Assembly (NCBI GenBank): GCA_040901775.1
Contig: JBBDYF010000272.1
Location: 1-12,778, forward strand
DNA from: CAYLLN01 sp040901775
Lineage (GTDB): Bacteria > Planctomycetota > Planctomycetia > Pirellulales > Pirellulaceae
DNA length: 12,778 bases
Reading direction: 5' to 3'
Shown here: positions 6,956-12,778 of the stretch, one piece after another
Position numbering within the stretch: the first letter of the stretch is position 1
Layout: each line of letters opens with the position of its first letter
The notes under the pieces: model-generated
The model's input: only the letters and a program-made list of their open reading frames with translations
Databases searched by the model: none
What the model was told of the DNA's origin: nothing
Made by a program: the position numbers and the translations under genes

Positions 6956-7285
6956 CTAGTCGAGCAACTTGGCGAGCGTGTCGAGCGCAGCGCGGGCGGC
7001 ATCGACGCTGCCCATCTGATCGACGAGCTTTTTGGCCTGCAACAGGCTGGCGAGCGAGTTGTTGCCGCCAGTCGCCGCGCGGCGGCCGCCGCGCTTGGCC
7101 TTGCGGCTTGGCTTGCCCGCTCTTCGCTTGTCGTTCGAGAGGACCGTGCTGACGAAGCCGGCGGTCACCTTGAGGCCTTGCTTGGCCAGGCCTTCCGAAA
7201 TGGCTTTGGGGCCGGCGTCACCATTCTCGGCCTTGTAGGTACGAATCGCCACCGACTTGTTAGGACCGCTCGACTTCTTAGCCAT
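6956..7285 (-). CDS. small basic planctomycete protein, putative DNA-binding
   Basis: A 109-residue, strongly basic protein, MAKKSSGPNKSVAIRTYKAE at the N-terminus. It has three parts: an N-terminal helix-turn-helix-like segment (about 10-50, SVAIRTYKAENG ... GPKAISEGLAKQGLKVTAGFVSTVLS), a Lys/Arg/Gly linker (53-74, RRAGKPSRKAKRGGRRAATG), and a C-terminal helix (76-109, LASLLQAKKLVDQMGSVDAARAALDTLAKLLD). I recognise this layout as a recurrent planctomycete family, usually annotated as hypothetical. Its function is not known to me. The HTH-like part plus basic linker suggests nucleic-acid binding, which is inference. The start ATG 7285 is supported by AAGGTG (7298-7293) seven bases upstream. 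It precedes the ceramidase-like gene, but 74 bp separate them, so co-transcription is only possible. Confidence 0.82.
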   Translation of the reverse strand: MAKKSSGPNKSVAIRTYKAENGDAGPKAISEGLAKQGLKVTAGFVSTVLSNDKRRAGKPSRKAKRGGRRAATGGNNSLASLLQAKKLVDQMGSVDAARAALDTLAKLLD

Positions 7286-7498
7286 GTCAAAACACCTTGA
7301 ATTGTAAGACCCTTATTGCAGGCTGAAGGCATCAAGCTAACTAGCCAATAGAAGCATGTCAACCAACCTTAGCGTCGATGATGCGTTGTCGTACGCCCTG
7401 AGAAGTATAATACCCCCTATGCGATCGGACCTTGATCTTTATTCACTGACTCGGCCGGCAGCCGACTGACTGCCAAAGAGAAAAGCCTCTGGCCGGCG

Positions 7499-7522
7499 AT
7501 GCATCCTAAAGCAAGGATGCAT
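7499..7522. other. 9-bp perfect stem-loop downstream of the M56 gene
   Basis: ATGCATCCT (7499-7507), loop AAAGCA, AGGATGCAT (7514-7522), followed by AAAAAA on the plus strand. It lies 40 bp beyond the stop of the minus-strand M56 gene, where a terminator or 3'-end structure is expected. On the minus strand the T-run precedes the stem instead of following it, so it is not a canonical intrinsic terminator. It could protect the mRNA 3' end or be a protein-binding palindrome. The rest of the 277-bp intergenic stretch 7286-7562 shows no gene. A TATACT on the minus strand near 7404-7409 is a weak candidate -10 for the small basic protein gene, without a good -35. Confidence 0.5.
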
Positions 7523-7562
7523 AAAAAAGATTGTGGCAGCGTGAGCCAAGCGACAGGCAAGG

Positions 7563-9560
7563 TTAATCTCGTTGGTCGTCGCGCTCCAGGGGATTTTCGT
7601 CCTTACGATCGCCTTCCTTACGATCGCCTTCCTTACGATCGCCTTCCTTACTACGATCCCCTTCCTTTCGCTCGGCGGCTTCACGCCGGGCGCCGACCTT
7701 CTCTATCTCCTCGCGCATTTTCCGCGCGCGTTGTCCGGCTTGCTCTCTGGCGTTCGCGGCCGCATCTCGCTGCTTTTCTACCGCAGCGCCTTTCCGCTCA
7801 GCCATCTCCCTCGCACGCAGCATCAGCCCTTCGATCTGTTCGGGACGGGGGTGATTGTAGACTTCCGGCATCCTCATCTCGCTTTCCTGATTGCCCGGCT
7901 TGCGGCCCCGCAATTCGGCCACCTCGTGTTGCAGCCGCTCGACCCGCATCGTAAGCCGCTGGACCAGCTCGGTCAGCTCGTCGATCCGCCCCTCTTGCGG
8001 CGGGCGATCCGTGGGGCGCAAACCTAGAGGGTTCATTTCGGGGCGGATTGTGGGTGGCGGCCGACGAGACATGCCTCCCCCGCCGTACATGCCGGACATG
8101 CCGGACATGCCGGACATGCCTCCACCAGGGCCGCCGTCCATGTCTCCACTATAGCCACCGCGCCGACCTTTTCCCTTTCCCTTTTTTGCGCCTTCACGAG
8201 CTTTTCCCCTCATACGTTCAAAATCTGTTGGACGAGGATCATCCCGATCTTCGCGATCTCGGACGCGTTCGGGCGCGCGGTCGAGAGGATTGCTTCGCTC
8301 GCGCACGTCGTCGTCCCGCTCGCGGTTCCCCACGCGGCGGCCTTCCTGCTCGGTGTCGTCGTCCAATTTGCGACCGTGAAGCTCGCGGTCTCCCTCGCTA
8401 TAGAGACGTTCACGAACCAACTCGCGGTACCCCCGATCTCGATCGTCCCGATCATCCTCCCGGTCCCGCTCGCGCGGCTCGTCTCTTTCTTCCCGCTCCT
8501 CTCGCTCGCGCGGCTCCTCTCGATCCTCCCGCTCGTCGTCGGCCACCGCCACGTTGCCGGTCGCGTCGAAAACGCCGGCCCCCACCGTCCACACTCCCAG
8601 GACCAGGGCCATCGCCGCTAGTCCCGCCGGCCAGAGCCGCGAGCGGTCTTTGCCCGCCGACTGGCCCAGCACGTTTCGCACCCGTTGTAACAGTCGCATG
8701 TTCTTTTCTCCGCGAATGCCGGCTCCCAGCGCGGGCTGCACGCGAGCCACCCGCCGGCGAGCCACGATTTCCAAAGCTTGCACGTATTCCAGCCGCCGGC
8801 CCGTCGCCGCCACGGCCCATTCGTCGCAACAAAGTTCCCGCTCGGCCCGCAGGCGGCGCGACAGCCACCAGACGGCCGGATGATAAAACAGCAGCGTTTC
8901 GAGCACCCTTTGCAGCAGGTTGACCCACAAATCGCGCCGCCGCAGATGAGCCAGCTCGTGGGCGATCACTCCTTCGAGCAGGTCGAGCGGCATCTCGGTC
9001 GCCCAGGCGATCGGAATCAGCACGATCGGCCGCACCAGGCCCACGGCGAGCGCCTCGCTCACCCGGCCGCTCAAATGCACCAGCGGTTGCGGATCGAAAC
9101 GCAAACGGCGACCGAGCCGGGCCACGCGCTCGGCCAGTTCCATTGGCAGCGGCAGCAAGTCGCGCCGCAATTGCCGCAGGCCGGCCAGTCCCAAGAGCAG
9201 CCGAAAGCCAAACAGCGCCACTCCCACGAGCCAGGCCGGCAGCAGGCAAGCCTGCGCCGCGGACAGCCAGTCCTGCGCCCAGTGATCGGACGCCAAAGCA
9301 ACAACTGGCTGAGCCTCGATGTCCATCGACAAGCTCGGCTCGATCTGGCACAACCACCCAAGCGTTGCTGCGGGGCAAAGCGCCATGGCCACCAGGGCGG
9401 CGAGCGAACAGGCGTAGCGGCTGCTCGCCCGGCGAACGCGCAGCACCTCGACCACCAGTGCCAGCAGCAGGGCAATGGCCAGCCCCTGCCAGACGAAGTG
9501 CAACAAAGTCAGCGTCAGATTCCGCCACAGCCAGTGATCGAGCAGTTCGGCGGGCGACAT
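7563..9560 (-). CDS. M56-family (BlaR1-like) membrane metallopeptidase with charged repeat-rich C-terminus
   Basis: A 665-residue integral membrane protease related to BlaR1/MecR1, which typically cleave the partner BlaI-type repressor. Hydrophobic segments lie at about 14-38, 50-70, 103-125 and 312-333. The zinc motif HELAH (201-205) is followed by RRRDLWVNLLQRVLETLLFYHPAVWW and RAERELCCDEWA (238-248) with the third acidic ligand. There is no penicillin-binding sensor domain. Instead, residues 340-470 are an Asp/Glu/Arg-rich region, 471-498 a Gly/Met stretch with GMSGMSGMSG, 525-551 a likely coiled coil (RIDELTELVQRLTMRVERLQ), 575-630 a helical charged segment, and 631-653 KEGDR repeats. The C-terminal part should lie outside the membrane, side unknown. 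Its signal is unknown. It starts 31 bp after the blaI stop (same operon), with AGGAAGG just upstream of ATG 9560. Confidence 0.9.
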   Translation of the reverse strand: MSPAELLDHWLWRNLTLTLLHFVWQGLAIALLLALVVEVLRVRRASSRYACSLAALVAMALCPAATLGWLCQIEPSLSMDIEAQPVVALASDHWAQDWLSAAQACLLPAWLVGVALFGFRLLLGLAGLRQLRRDLLPLPMELAERVARLGRRLRFDPQPLVHLSGRVSEALAVGLVRPIVLIPIAWATEMPLDLLEGVIAHELAHLRRRDLWVNLLQRVLETLLFYHPAVWWLSRRLRAERELCCDEWAVAATGRRLEYVQALEIVARRRVARVQPALGAGIRGEKNMRLLQRVRNVLGQSAGKDRSRLWPAGLAAMALVLGVWTVGAGVFDATGNVAVADDEREDREEPREREEREERDEPRERDREDDRDDRDRGYRELVRERLYSEGDRELHGRKLDDDTEQEGRRVGNRERDDDVRERSNPLDRAPERVRDREDRDDPRPTDFERMRGKAREGAKKGKGKGRRGGYSGDMDGGPGGGMSGMSGMSGMYGGGGMSRRPPPTIRPEMNPLGLRPTDRPPQEGRIDELTELVQRLTMRVERLQHEVAELRGRKPGNQESEMRMPEVYNHPRPEQIEGLMLRAREMAERKGAAVEKQRDAAANAREQAGQRARKMREEIEKVGARREAAERKEGDRSKEGDRKEGDRKEGDRKDENPLERDDQRD
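7603..7665 (-). repeat. 15-bp tandem repeat encoding KEGDR
   Basis: Three perfect copies of TTACGATCGCCTTCC (plus-strand reading) at 7603-7617, 7618-7632 and 7633-7647, then a degenerate 18-bp copy to 7665. On the coding strand they give KEGDR repeats near the C-terminus of the M56 protein. Each unit contains CGATCG. The extra three bases in the last copy encode the Ser in KEGDRSKEGDR. Copy number is likely to vary between strains without breaking the frame. Confidence 0.9.
8088..8123 (-). repeat. 9-bp tandem repeat encoding MSG
   Basis: CATGCCGGA occurs three times in a row (8088-8114), followed by a diverged CATGCCTCC copy. On the coding strand it gives the MSGMSGMSGMYG run in the Gly/Met linker of the M56 protein. 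The period is divisible by three, so length changes keep the frame. Confidence 0.88.
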
Positions 9561-9591
9561 GGTTCGCCTTCCTTTCCCGGTTCAATCGCGC

Positions 9592-9987
9592 TTACGAAGC
9601 CCCTTGCTGGTCCTGATATTGCTGGATCGCCCGGCGAATTTCGTCGAGCTCTAGGTCGCTGGGCCGCGTCTGATCGAGCAAGTGGGCCACCAGATCGCTG
9701 GCCGAGCCTTGGAACGCCCGCCCCACGAGGTCGCCCACCATCCGCCGCAGTGTCCGCTCGCGATCGACCCGCGGCCGATAAACGAACGCCCGCCCTTGCG
9801 GCACCCGCGCCAGCAGCCCCTTGTCCGTCATGACGTTGAGCAGACTCATCACCGAGGTGTAAGCCCGCGGGCGGGCGGCGTTCAACACGTCCATCACCTC
9901 GCGAACGGTGGCCGGCCCCTGGTCCCACAGGACCTTGAGCACCTCCAGTTCGCCGGCGGTCGGTTGTTCTTCTTTGGGTCGCGGCAT
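9592..9987 (-). CDS. BlaI/MecI-family transcriptional repressor
   Basis: A 131-residue regulator of the BlaI/MecI/CopY type. A winged helix-turn-helix spans about 10-73 (TAGELEVLKVLWDQGPATVR, recognition-helix region PRAYTSVMSLLNVMTDKGLL, and the wing RVPQGRAFVYRPRV). A C-terminal helical dimerisation region follows (about 78-126). The family binds palindromic operators as a dimer and is usually inactivated by cleavage through the cognate M56 protease, which is encoded 31 bp downstream here. The cleavage region is expected near 98-104 (DLVAHLL), by analogy with BlaI. The promoter just upstream carries two palindromes positioned for autorepression. The start ATG at 9987 begins the conserved MPRPKEEQPTAGELEVL; the frame shows no strong Shine-Dalgarno site. 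Target genes beyond its own operon are unknown. Confidence 0.92.
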   Translation of the reverse strand: MPRPKEEQPTAGELEVLKVLWDQGPATVREVMDVLNAARPRAYTSVMSLLNVMTDKGLLARVPQGRAFVYRPRVDRERTLRRMVGDLVGRAFQGSASDLVAHLLDQTRPSDLELDEIRRAIQQYQDQQGAS

Positions 9988-10037
9988 GGCAATGCAATCA
10001 GATCCCTCTCGCGTTTGAAATCCAGCCCACGCCGGTC

Positions 10038-10065
10038 ATTCTACGGTTTTAGCCGTAGCTGTCAA
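10038..10065 (-). promoter_or_regulatory. promoter of the blaI-M56 operon
   Basis: On the minus strand: -35 TTGACA (10065-10060, perfect consensus), a 16-bp spacer, then -10 TAGAAT (10043-10038, five of six matches). Transcription would start near 10031, leaving a leader of about 45 nt before ATG 9987. The two palindromes described separately overlap both hexamers, which strengthens the assignment. Confidence 0.75.
10041..10058. promoter_or_regulatory. operator 1, palindrome in the blaI promoter spacer
   Basis: CTACGGTTTTAGCCGTAG: perfect 6-bp arms CTACGG/CCGTAG around TTTTAG. It fills the spacer and overlaps the -10 hexamer of the blaI promoter, so a bound BlaI-type dimer would block RNA polymerase. 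This is the expected autoregulatory arrangement. The exact recognition sequence of this BlaI is an inference. Confidence 0.7.
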
Positions 10066-10078
10066 CGGGTTAAACCGT
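10065..10078. promoter_or_regulatory. operator 2, palindrome overlapping the blaI -35
   Basis: ACGGGTTAAACCGT is a palindrome with a single mismatch, and its TTAAACCGTAG half resembles the arms of operator 1 (ACGG / CCGT). Its centre lies 22 bp from the centre of operator 1, about two helical turns, so two dimers could bind the same face. It abuts the TTGACA hexamer. Confidence 0.62.
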
Positions 10079-10104
10079 AGAGCGAATCATTTTTTTGTGC
10101 CGAA

Positions 10105-10134
10105 TTGCGAACTGCCCCGGCAACGCGGCATAAT
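10105..10134 (+). promoter_or_regulatory. candidate promoter of the membrane protein gene
   Basis: TTGCGA (10105-10110), 18-bp spacer, CATAAT (10129-10134, five of six matches). A start near 10141 would leave about 43 nt before GTG 10184. The BlaI operators lie 27 bp or more upstream of this -35, so shared control is possible but not shown. Confidence 0.45.
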
Positions 10135-10183
10135 TCGGTGCTAAGCACTCCGCATTCCCCGCCAGCGTGCCTCGCATTTCACC

Positions 10184-10777
10184 GTGAGCAGCAACCCCTA
10201 CCAACCGCCGTCGCCCCTCGCCTTTGACCCGATTGTCGGGCGACAACAGCGGAGACCGATCGGCATTTCTATCCTCGCAGTGCTGCACGCCATTGGCGGA
10301 TTGCTCATTGGCGCTTTGGGCGTGTTCCTCGCCACACAGTTCGACGAGAGCGATGCGGACTCGATCATTGCCTGGACGGTGGTGATTGCTGCGCCGTTGT
10401 TGACAGTCCTCAGCTTCGCAACCGCCATTGGCCTTTGGCAAGGAAAGCAATGGGCCTGGTGGCTGGCAACGTTCTACTACTTCCAGTTCGCGATCGGTGG
10501 CATATTCGTGCTTGCCTCCATTGCCGTGGCCTACTTTGTTCTCGACAGGCCAGTGACGGAACGCTCGGAGGAGCTGCTCGTAAAGCACGTCGGCCGGCTG
10601 TTGATTTTCTCCCTGTTAACCTGGTACATGATGAAGGGGAACGTCTTCGCCTATTTTAGATTTGAGCGTTTAACCCGTCTGCGGGCGCTTTGCATTTTGG
10701 GCGCGATCGTTCTCGTAATTGGGATTCTCGTCGGGCTGCTGACCGTCGTCGCCCTGGGGATGGGAGCAAGGCCCTGA
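10184..10777 (+). CDS. multi-pass membrane protein of unknown function
   Basis: A 197-residue hydrophobic protein with a short polar N-terminus, MSSNPYQPPSPL. That NPYxxP opening I associate with planctomycete membrane proteins. Likely membrane segments are at about 27-50, 61-85, 90-119, 137-150 and 169-192. A conserved-looking motif, WYMMKGNVFAYFRFE, follows segment four (147-161). No catalytic motif is visible and I do not recognise a function. The start is GTG at 10184; there is no Shine-Dalgarno site, but the NPYQPP motif begins immediately, and a candidate promoter lies about 50 bp upstream. It is transcribed divergently from blaI, sharing a 196-bp intergenic region, so BlaI could influence it. 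It may take part in the envelope response sensed by the M56 protein; this rests on position only. Confidence 0.75.
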   Translation: MSSNPYQPPSPLAFDPIVGRQQRRPIGISILAVLHAIGGLLIGALGVFLATQFDESDADSIIAWTVVIAAPLLTVLSFATAIGLWQGKQWAWWLATFYYFQFAIGGIFVLASIAVAYFVLDRPVTERSEELLVKHVGRLLIFSLLTWYMMKGNVFAYFRFERLTRLRALCILGAIVLVIGILVGLLTVVALGMGARP

Positions 10778-11127
10778 TTAGGCAGTCGGCTTAAAATAGT
10801 TTATCCGGTACTGCACCGATCATTAGCGCCTCGTCCAACCCGCGAACCTTTTCATCGGCCGATTCGTCTTTGCGGAGACTTGAAGCAAACCCCGCTGGTG
10901 TCCGCTGTCGCCGTAAGTCGTTTGACGCCAATTCCTTCGGCCCTGAAGTGCCGCCCGCTGACCTGTCGCCAGCGACGGGGTAGAATTCAATGCGGCAGGC
11001 GCGGCGGCTGGTCCAGGCAAACTTTCACGCAGTCTTTATCATGCCGACCGCTACTTCCGTCCGTCCCCCCGCCGCGCAAAATGCGTCAGCCGCGGATTCC
11101 ACTTTGAAACTGACCCCAACCCCCGCC
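10778..11127 (+). other. 350-bp intergenic region before ilvE
   Basis: I see no convincing gene here. The frame upstream of ilvE is open to ATG 10990, but its 46 residues (MRQARRLVQANFHAV ...) look like non-conserved leader. A candidate promoter at 10958-10986 implies an untranslated leader of about 135 nt. No attenuator with a run of Leu, Ile or Val codons was recognised, and no terminator hairpin for the upstream membrane protein gene was clear. Confidence 0.45.
10958..10986 (+). promoter_or_regulatory. candidate promoter of ilvE
   Basis: CTGACC (10958-10963, four of six matches to TTGACA), 17-bp spacer, TAGAAT (10981-10986, five of six). It lies in the right direction and is the best pair in the region, but such pairs occur by chance. 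Confidence 0.35.
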
Positions 11128-11985
11128 ATGCCTCTCAAAATCTATATCTCCGGCAAGCTGTACGACAAAGAAGACGCCAAGATCAGCGTCTATGACCACG
11201 GGCTGTTGTATGGCGACGGCGTGTTCGAGGGGCTGCGCAGCTATGGAGGCAAGGTCTTTCGCCTCGCCCAGCATCTCGAACGGCTGTGGGAATCGGCCCG
11301 GGCCATCTGGCTCGAGATTCCCCTGACACGGGAAGAAATGGCCAAAGCGGTCAACGACACGCTGGCCGCCAATGGCATCCGCGACGGCTACATCCGCCTG
11401 ATCGTGACCCGCGGCGCGGGGGCCTTGGGGCTCGATCCCAACCGCTGCAGCAACCCGCAGGTGATCGTTATCGCCGATCACATTCAGCTCTACCCCCAGG
11501 AGATGTACGAGCAGGGGCTGTCGATCATCACCGCCAGCACCATCCGCAACCACTCGGCCGCCCTCAGCCCGCGGATCAAGTCGCTCAACTATCTGAACAA
11601 CATCATGGCCAAGATCGAGGGGCTGCAAGCGGGCTGCGTCGAAGCTTTGATGCTCAACGCCAAAGGGGAAGTTGCCGAGTGTACGGGGGACAACATCTTC
11701 ATCGTCCGCAAGGGAGTGTTGCAAACCCCGCCGATCGACGCCGGCATTCTGGAAGGAATCACCCGCGAGGCGGTGATTGAAATGGCCCAGGCAATGCAGC
11801 TTTCGGTTCAGCAGATCGCGCTGGCCCGGCACGACATTTTCATTGCCGAGGAATGCTTTCTGACCGGCAGCGCAGCCGAGATTATTCCCGTGGTCAAGCT
11901 CGACAGCCGAGTGATCGGCGACGGAAAGCCGGGTGCCATCACGAAGAAGCTGACCGAGCGGTTTCACCAGTTGACGCGGGAATAG
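11128..11985 (+). CDS. ilvE: branched-chain amino acid aminotransferase
   Basis: A 285-residue PLP fold-type IV transaminase that makes or degrades leucine, isoleucine and valine with 2-oxoglutarate/glutamate. Motifs: YDHGLLYGDGVFEGLRSYGG (22-41), YIRLIVTRGAGALGLDP (88-104), and the PLP lysine in RIKSLNYLNN (Lys151). AECTGDNIF (183-191, Glu184) contacts the pyridine ring, GILEGITRE (206-214) binds the phosphate, and FLTGSAAEIIPV (244-255) completes the set. The R-G-x-G-x-L-G-L-D-P block resembles the archaeal and planctomycete-type IlvE, and D-amino acid transaminase is less likely. I chose ATG 11128 (MPLKIYISGKL) because conservation begins there; the upstream ATG 10990 adds 46 unrelated residues. 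It ends 6 bp from the stop of the converging Uma2 gene. No Shine-Dalgarno site is evident. Confidence 0.92.
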   Translation: MPLKIYISGKLYDKEDAKISVYDHGLLYGDGVFEGLRSYGGKVFRLAQHLERLWESARAIWLEIPLTREEMAKAVNDTLAANGIRDGYIRLIVTRGAGALGLDPNRCSNPQVIVIADHIQLYPQEMYEQGLSIITASTIRNHSAALSPRIKSLNYLNNIMAKIEGLQAGCVEALMLNAKGEVAECTGDNIFIVRKGVLQTPPIDAGILEGITREAVIEMAQAMQLSVQQIALARHDIFIAEECFLTGSAAEIIPVVKLDSRVIGDGKPGAITKKLTERFHQLTRE

Positions 11986-11991
11986 CGTTGG

Positions 11992-12624
11992 CTACGGCAC
12001 CGGCAGGATCGACGCCACGGCGATTTGGCCCAGCTCGCGACCGTCCAAACGCAGGGGGATTGCTTCGCCGGGCCGATAAACGCGCGTCGTGCGATAGTTC
12101 GGCTGCTGGTCGTCGGCCATTGGGTCGGAGTAAACCTCGACGACCTTTTCGACCAGATTGACAAGCCAATATTCGGGAATGGCCGAGCGTGCATAGACCT
12201 CGCGCTTGAGGCCGCGGTCGCGAGCCAGGGTTGCATCGGCAACCTCGACGACCAACCCAACCGCAGCCGGCGTGGGATGCCGCTGGAAGAAGTCTTGCCG
12301 GCGACCGCGCACCATGGCGACGTCGGGCTCGGGTTCGCTTTCGTCCGGCGGCAGCGTCAGCGGCTGCTGACTCCGGATGATCCATTCGACCGGCAGCAGC
12401 GGGCGAAGGGCATCGACAAGAAGGTCCGTGGCACTCGCGTGAGGCGGGTTTGTCGGCATTTTGACCACCATCCAGCCGGCCAGAAGTTCCACCTCGTCTT
12501 CGTCGGTCAGAATTCCCTGCTCGACCATCGCGTGGTATTGCTCGAGGCTGCAGCGCCACATCAACTCACGCGGCATTCCGGGCGCGATCCGCTGCTTCCG
12601 CGGTGGCAATGTCAAAGCATTCAT
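11992..12624 (-). CDS. Uma2-family PD-(D/E)XK nuclease-like protein
   Basis: A 210-residue protein of the Uma2 family, with a restriction-endonuclease-like fold and no established cellular role, often present in many copies in cyanobacteria and planctomycetes. Visible elements are the N-terminal acidic strand DEDEVELLAGWMV (41-53), PEPDVAMVRG (99-107, Asp101), VGLVVEVADATLARDRGLKR (122-141, Glu127 and Lys140), and the closing block YARSAIPEYWLVNL (144-157). Asp101, Glu127 and Lys140 form the expected PD-ExK set, so the site looks intact. I chose ATG 12624 because family similarity begins shortly after it. A TATAAT promoter at 12676-12671 also lies between it and the longer frame's start at 12765, so the extra 47 residues would be upstream of the transcript start. 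It converges with ilvE, 6 bp apart. Confidence 0.88.
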   Translation of the reverse strand: MNALTLPPRKQRIAPGMPRELMWRCSLEQYHAMVEQGILTDEDEVELLAGWMVVKMPTNPPHASATDLLVDALRPLLPVEWIIRSQQPLTLPPDESEPEPDVAMVRGRRQDFFQRHPTPAAVGLVVEVADATLARDRGLKREVYARSAIPEYWLVNLVEKVVEVYSDPMADDQQPNYRTTRVYRPGEAIPLRLDGRELGQIAVASILPVP

Positions 12625-12670
12625 GGCCGACTTCTCGCTCTCAAACCTGGTAACGGCAACTCCCTGTCGA

Positions 12671-12699
12671 ATTATACCACTCCTACGCCCCTTTCCCAA
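12671..12699 (-). promoter_or_regulatory. promoter of the Uma2-family gene
   Basis: Minus strand: -35 TTGGGA (12699-12694, four of six matches), 17-bp spacer, -10 TATAAT (12676-12671, perfect). The start would lie near 12664, giving a leader of about 40 nt to ATG 12624. Confidence 0.6.
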
Positions 12700-12768
12700 T
12701 TTGTCTTGTCCTGGGGCCAAGATTGCGTGTGAGCGTCTCGAAAGTAGGTGGGAAATCGGTTCCAATGC

Positions 12769-12774
12769 AGGAGG
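12769..12774 (+). promoter_or_regulatory. possible ribosome binding site at the window edge
   Basis: AGGAGG on the plus strand, four bases before the window ends. If it is a Shine-Dalgarno site, a plus-strand gene starts just outside, divergent from the Uma2 gene. The motif alone is weak evidence. Confidence 0.25.
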
Positions 12775-12778
12775 CGTA

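Noticed and set aside
7406..7411. TATAAT on the plus strand as a promoter
   Set aside because: No -35 at suitable spacing and no plus-strand gene downstream; the perfect hexamer probably occurs by chance in an AT-richer intergenic stretch.
7499..7530. Intrinsic terminator for the blaI-M56 operon
   Set aside because: On the transcribed strand the U-run comes before, not after, the stem; on the plus strand the stem is followed by A.
8048..8923. Plus-strand open frame opposite the M56 gene (Arg/Pro-rich)
   Set aside because: It is a shadow of the charged C-terminal region and HExxH domain of the M56 gene; the composition is an artefact of the repeats.
10990..11127. N-terminal 46-residue extension of IlvE
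   Set aside because: Family conservation starts at ATG 11128; the extension has no motif and is not a typical targeting signal.

Overview
The window looks like chromosomal DNA of a planctomycete, probably from a scaffolded or metagenome-derived assembly. The evidence is a high-GC genome with few clear Shine-Dalgarno sites, a BlaI/M56-peptidase pair, a Uma2-family nuclease, a secreted neutral-ceramidase-like protein, a small basic MAKKSxGPNKS protein, a membrane protein beginning MSSNPYQPP, and short palindromic intergenic repeats. This assignment comes from gene families and motif memory, not from a marker gene.

Left part (1-3965): a PIG-L/LmbE deacetylase (+, 150-932) converges on a tight three-gene minus-strand operon. 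Transcription runs from 3767 to 1041: a polysaccharide-deacetylase-like protein, a BioF2/CelD-like GNAT protein whose start overlaps the previous stop by 4 bp (ATGA), and a second small GNAT protein. The set suggests modification of a cell-surface or exported polysaccharide. A 63-bp element with 8-bp terminal inverted repeats (982-1044) supplies the stop codon of the last gene.

Middle part (3966-7562): diaminopimelate decarboxylase (lysA, +) is interrupted in frame by a 36-bp tandem repeat (12 residues, SRDQWSGDPALH) and a second palindromic segment. A 100-N assembly gap lies inside the repeat. The bases flanking the gap join in perfect repeat phase, so the true missing length should be a multiple of 36 bp, possibly zero. 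The apparent stop at 5094 is then an artefact. All recognisable LysA active-site motifs remain on both sides. lysA converges on a secreted ceramidase-like hydrolase, which is preceded by the small basic protein gene.

Right part (7563-12778): a blaI-M56 operon (minus) has an unusually legible promoter: TTGACA, a 16-bp spacer, TAGAAT, and two palindromic sites centred 22 bp apart that sit on it. The M56 protein has a long charged, repeat-rich C-terminal extension in place of a known sensor domain. A multi-TM membrane protein lies divergently. Then come a branched-chain aminotransferase (ilvE, +) and, convergent with it 6 bp away, a Uma2-family protein (minus) with a good promoter of its own.

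No CRISPR array, tRNA, rRNA, transposase or phage gene was seen. The most notable observations are the in-frame palindromic repeat expansion in lysA and the double operator of the blaI promoter. I do not see a convincing new multi-gene defence or biosynthetic system.
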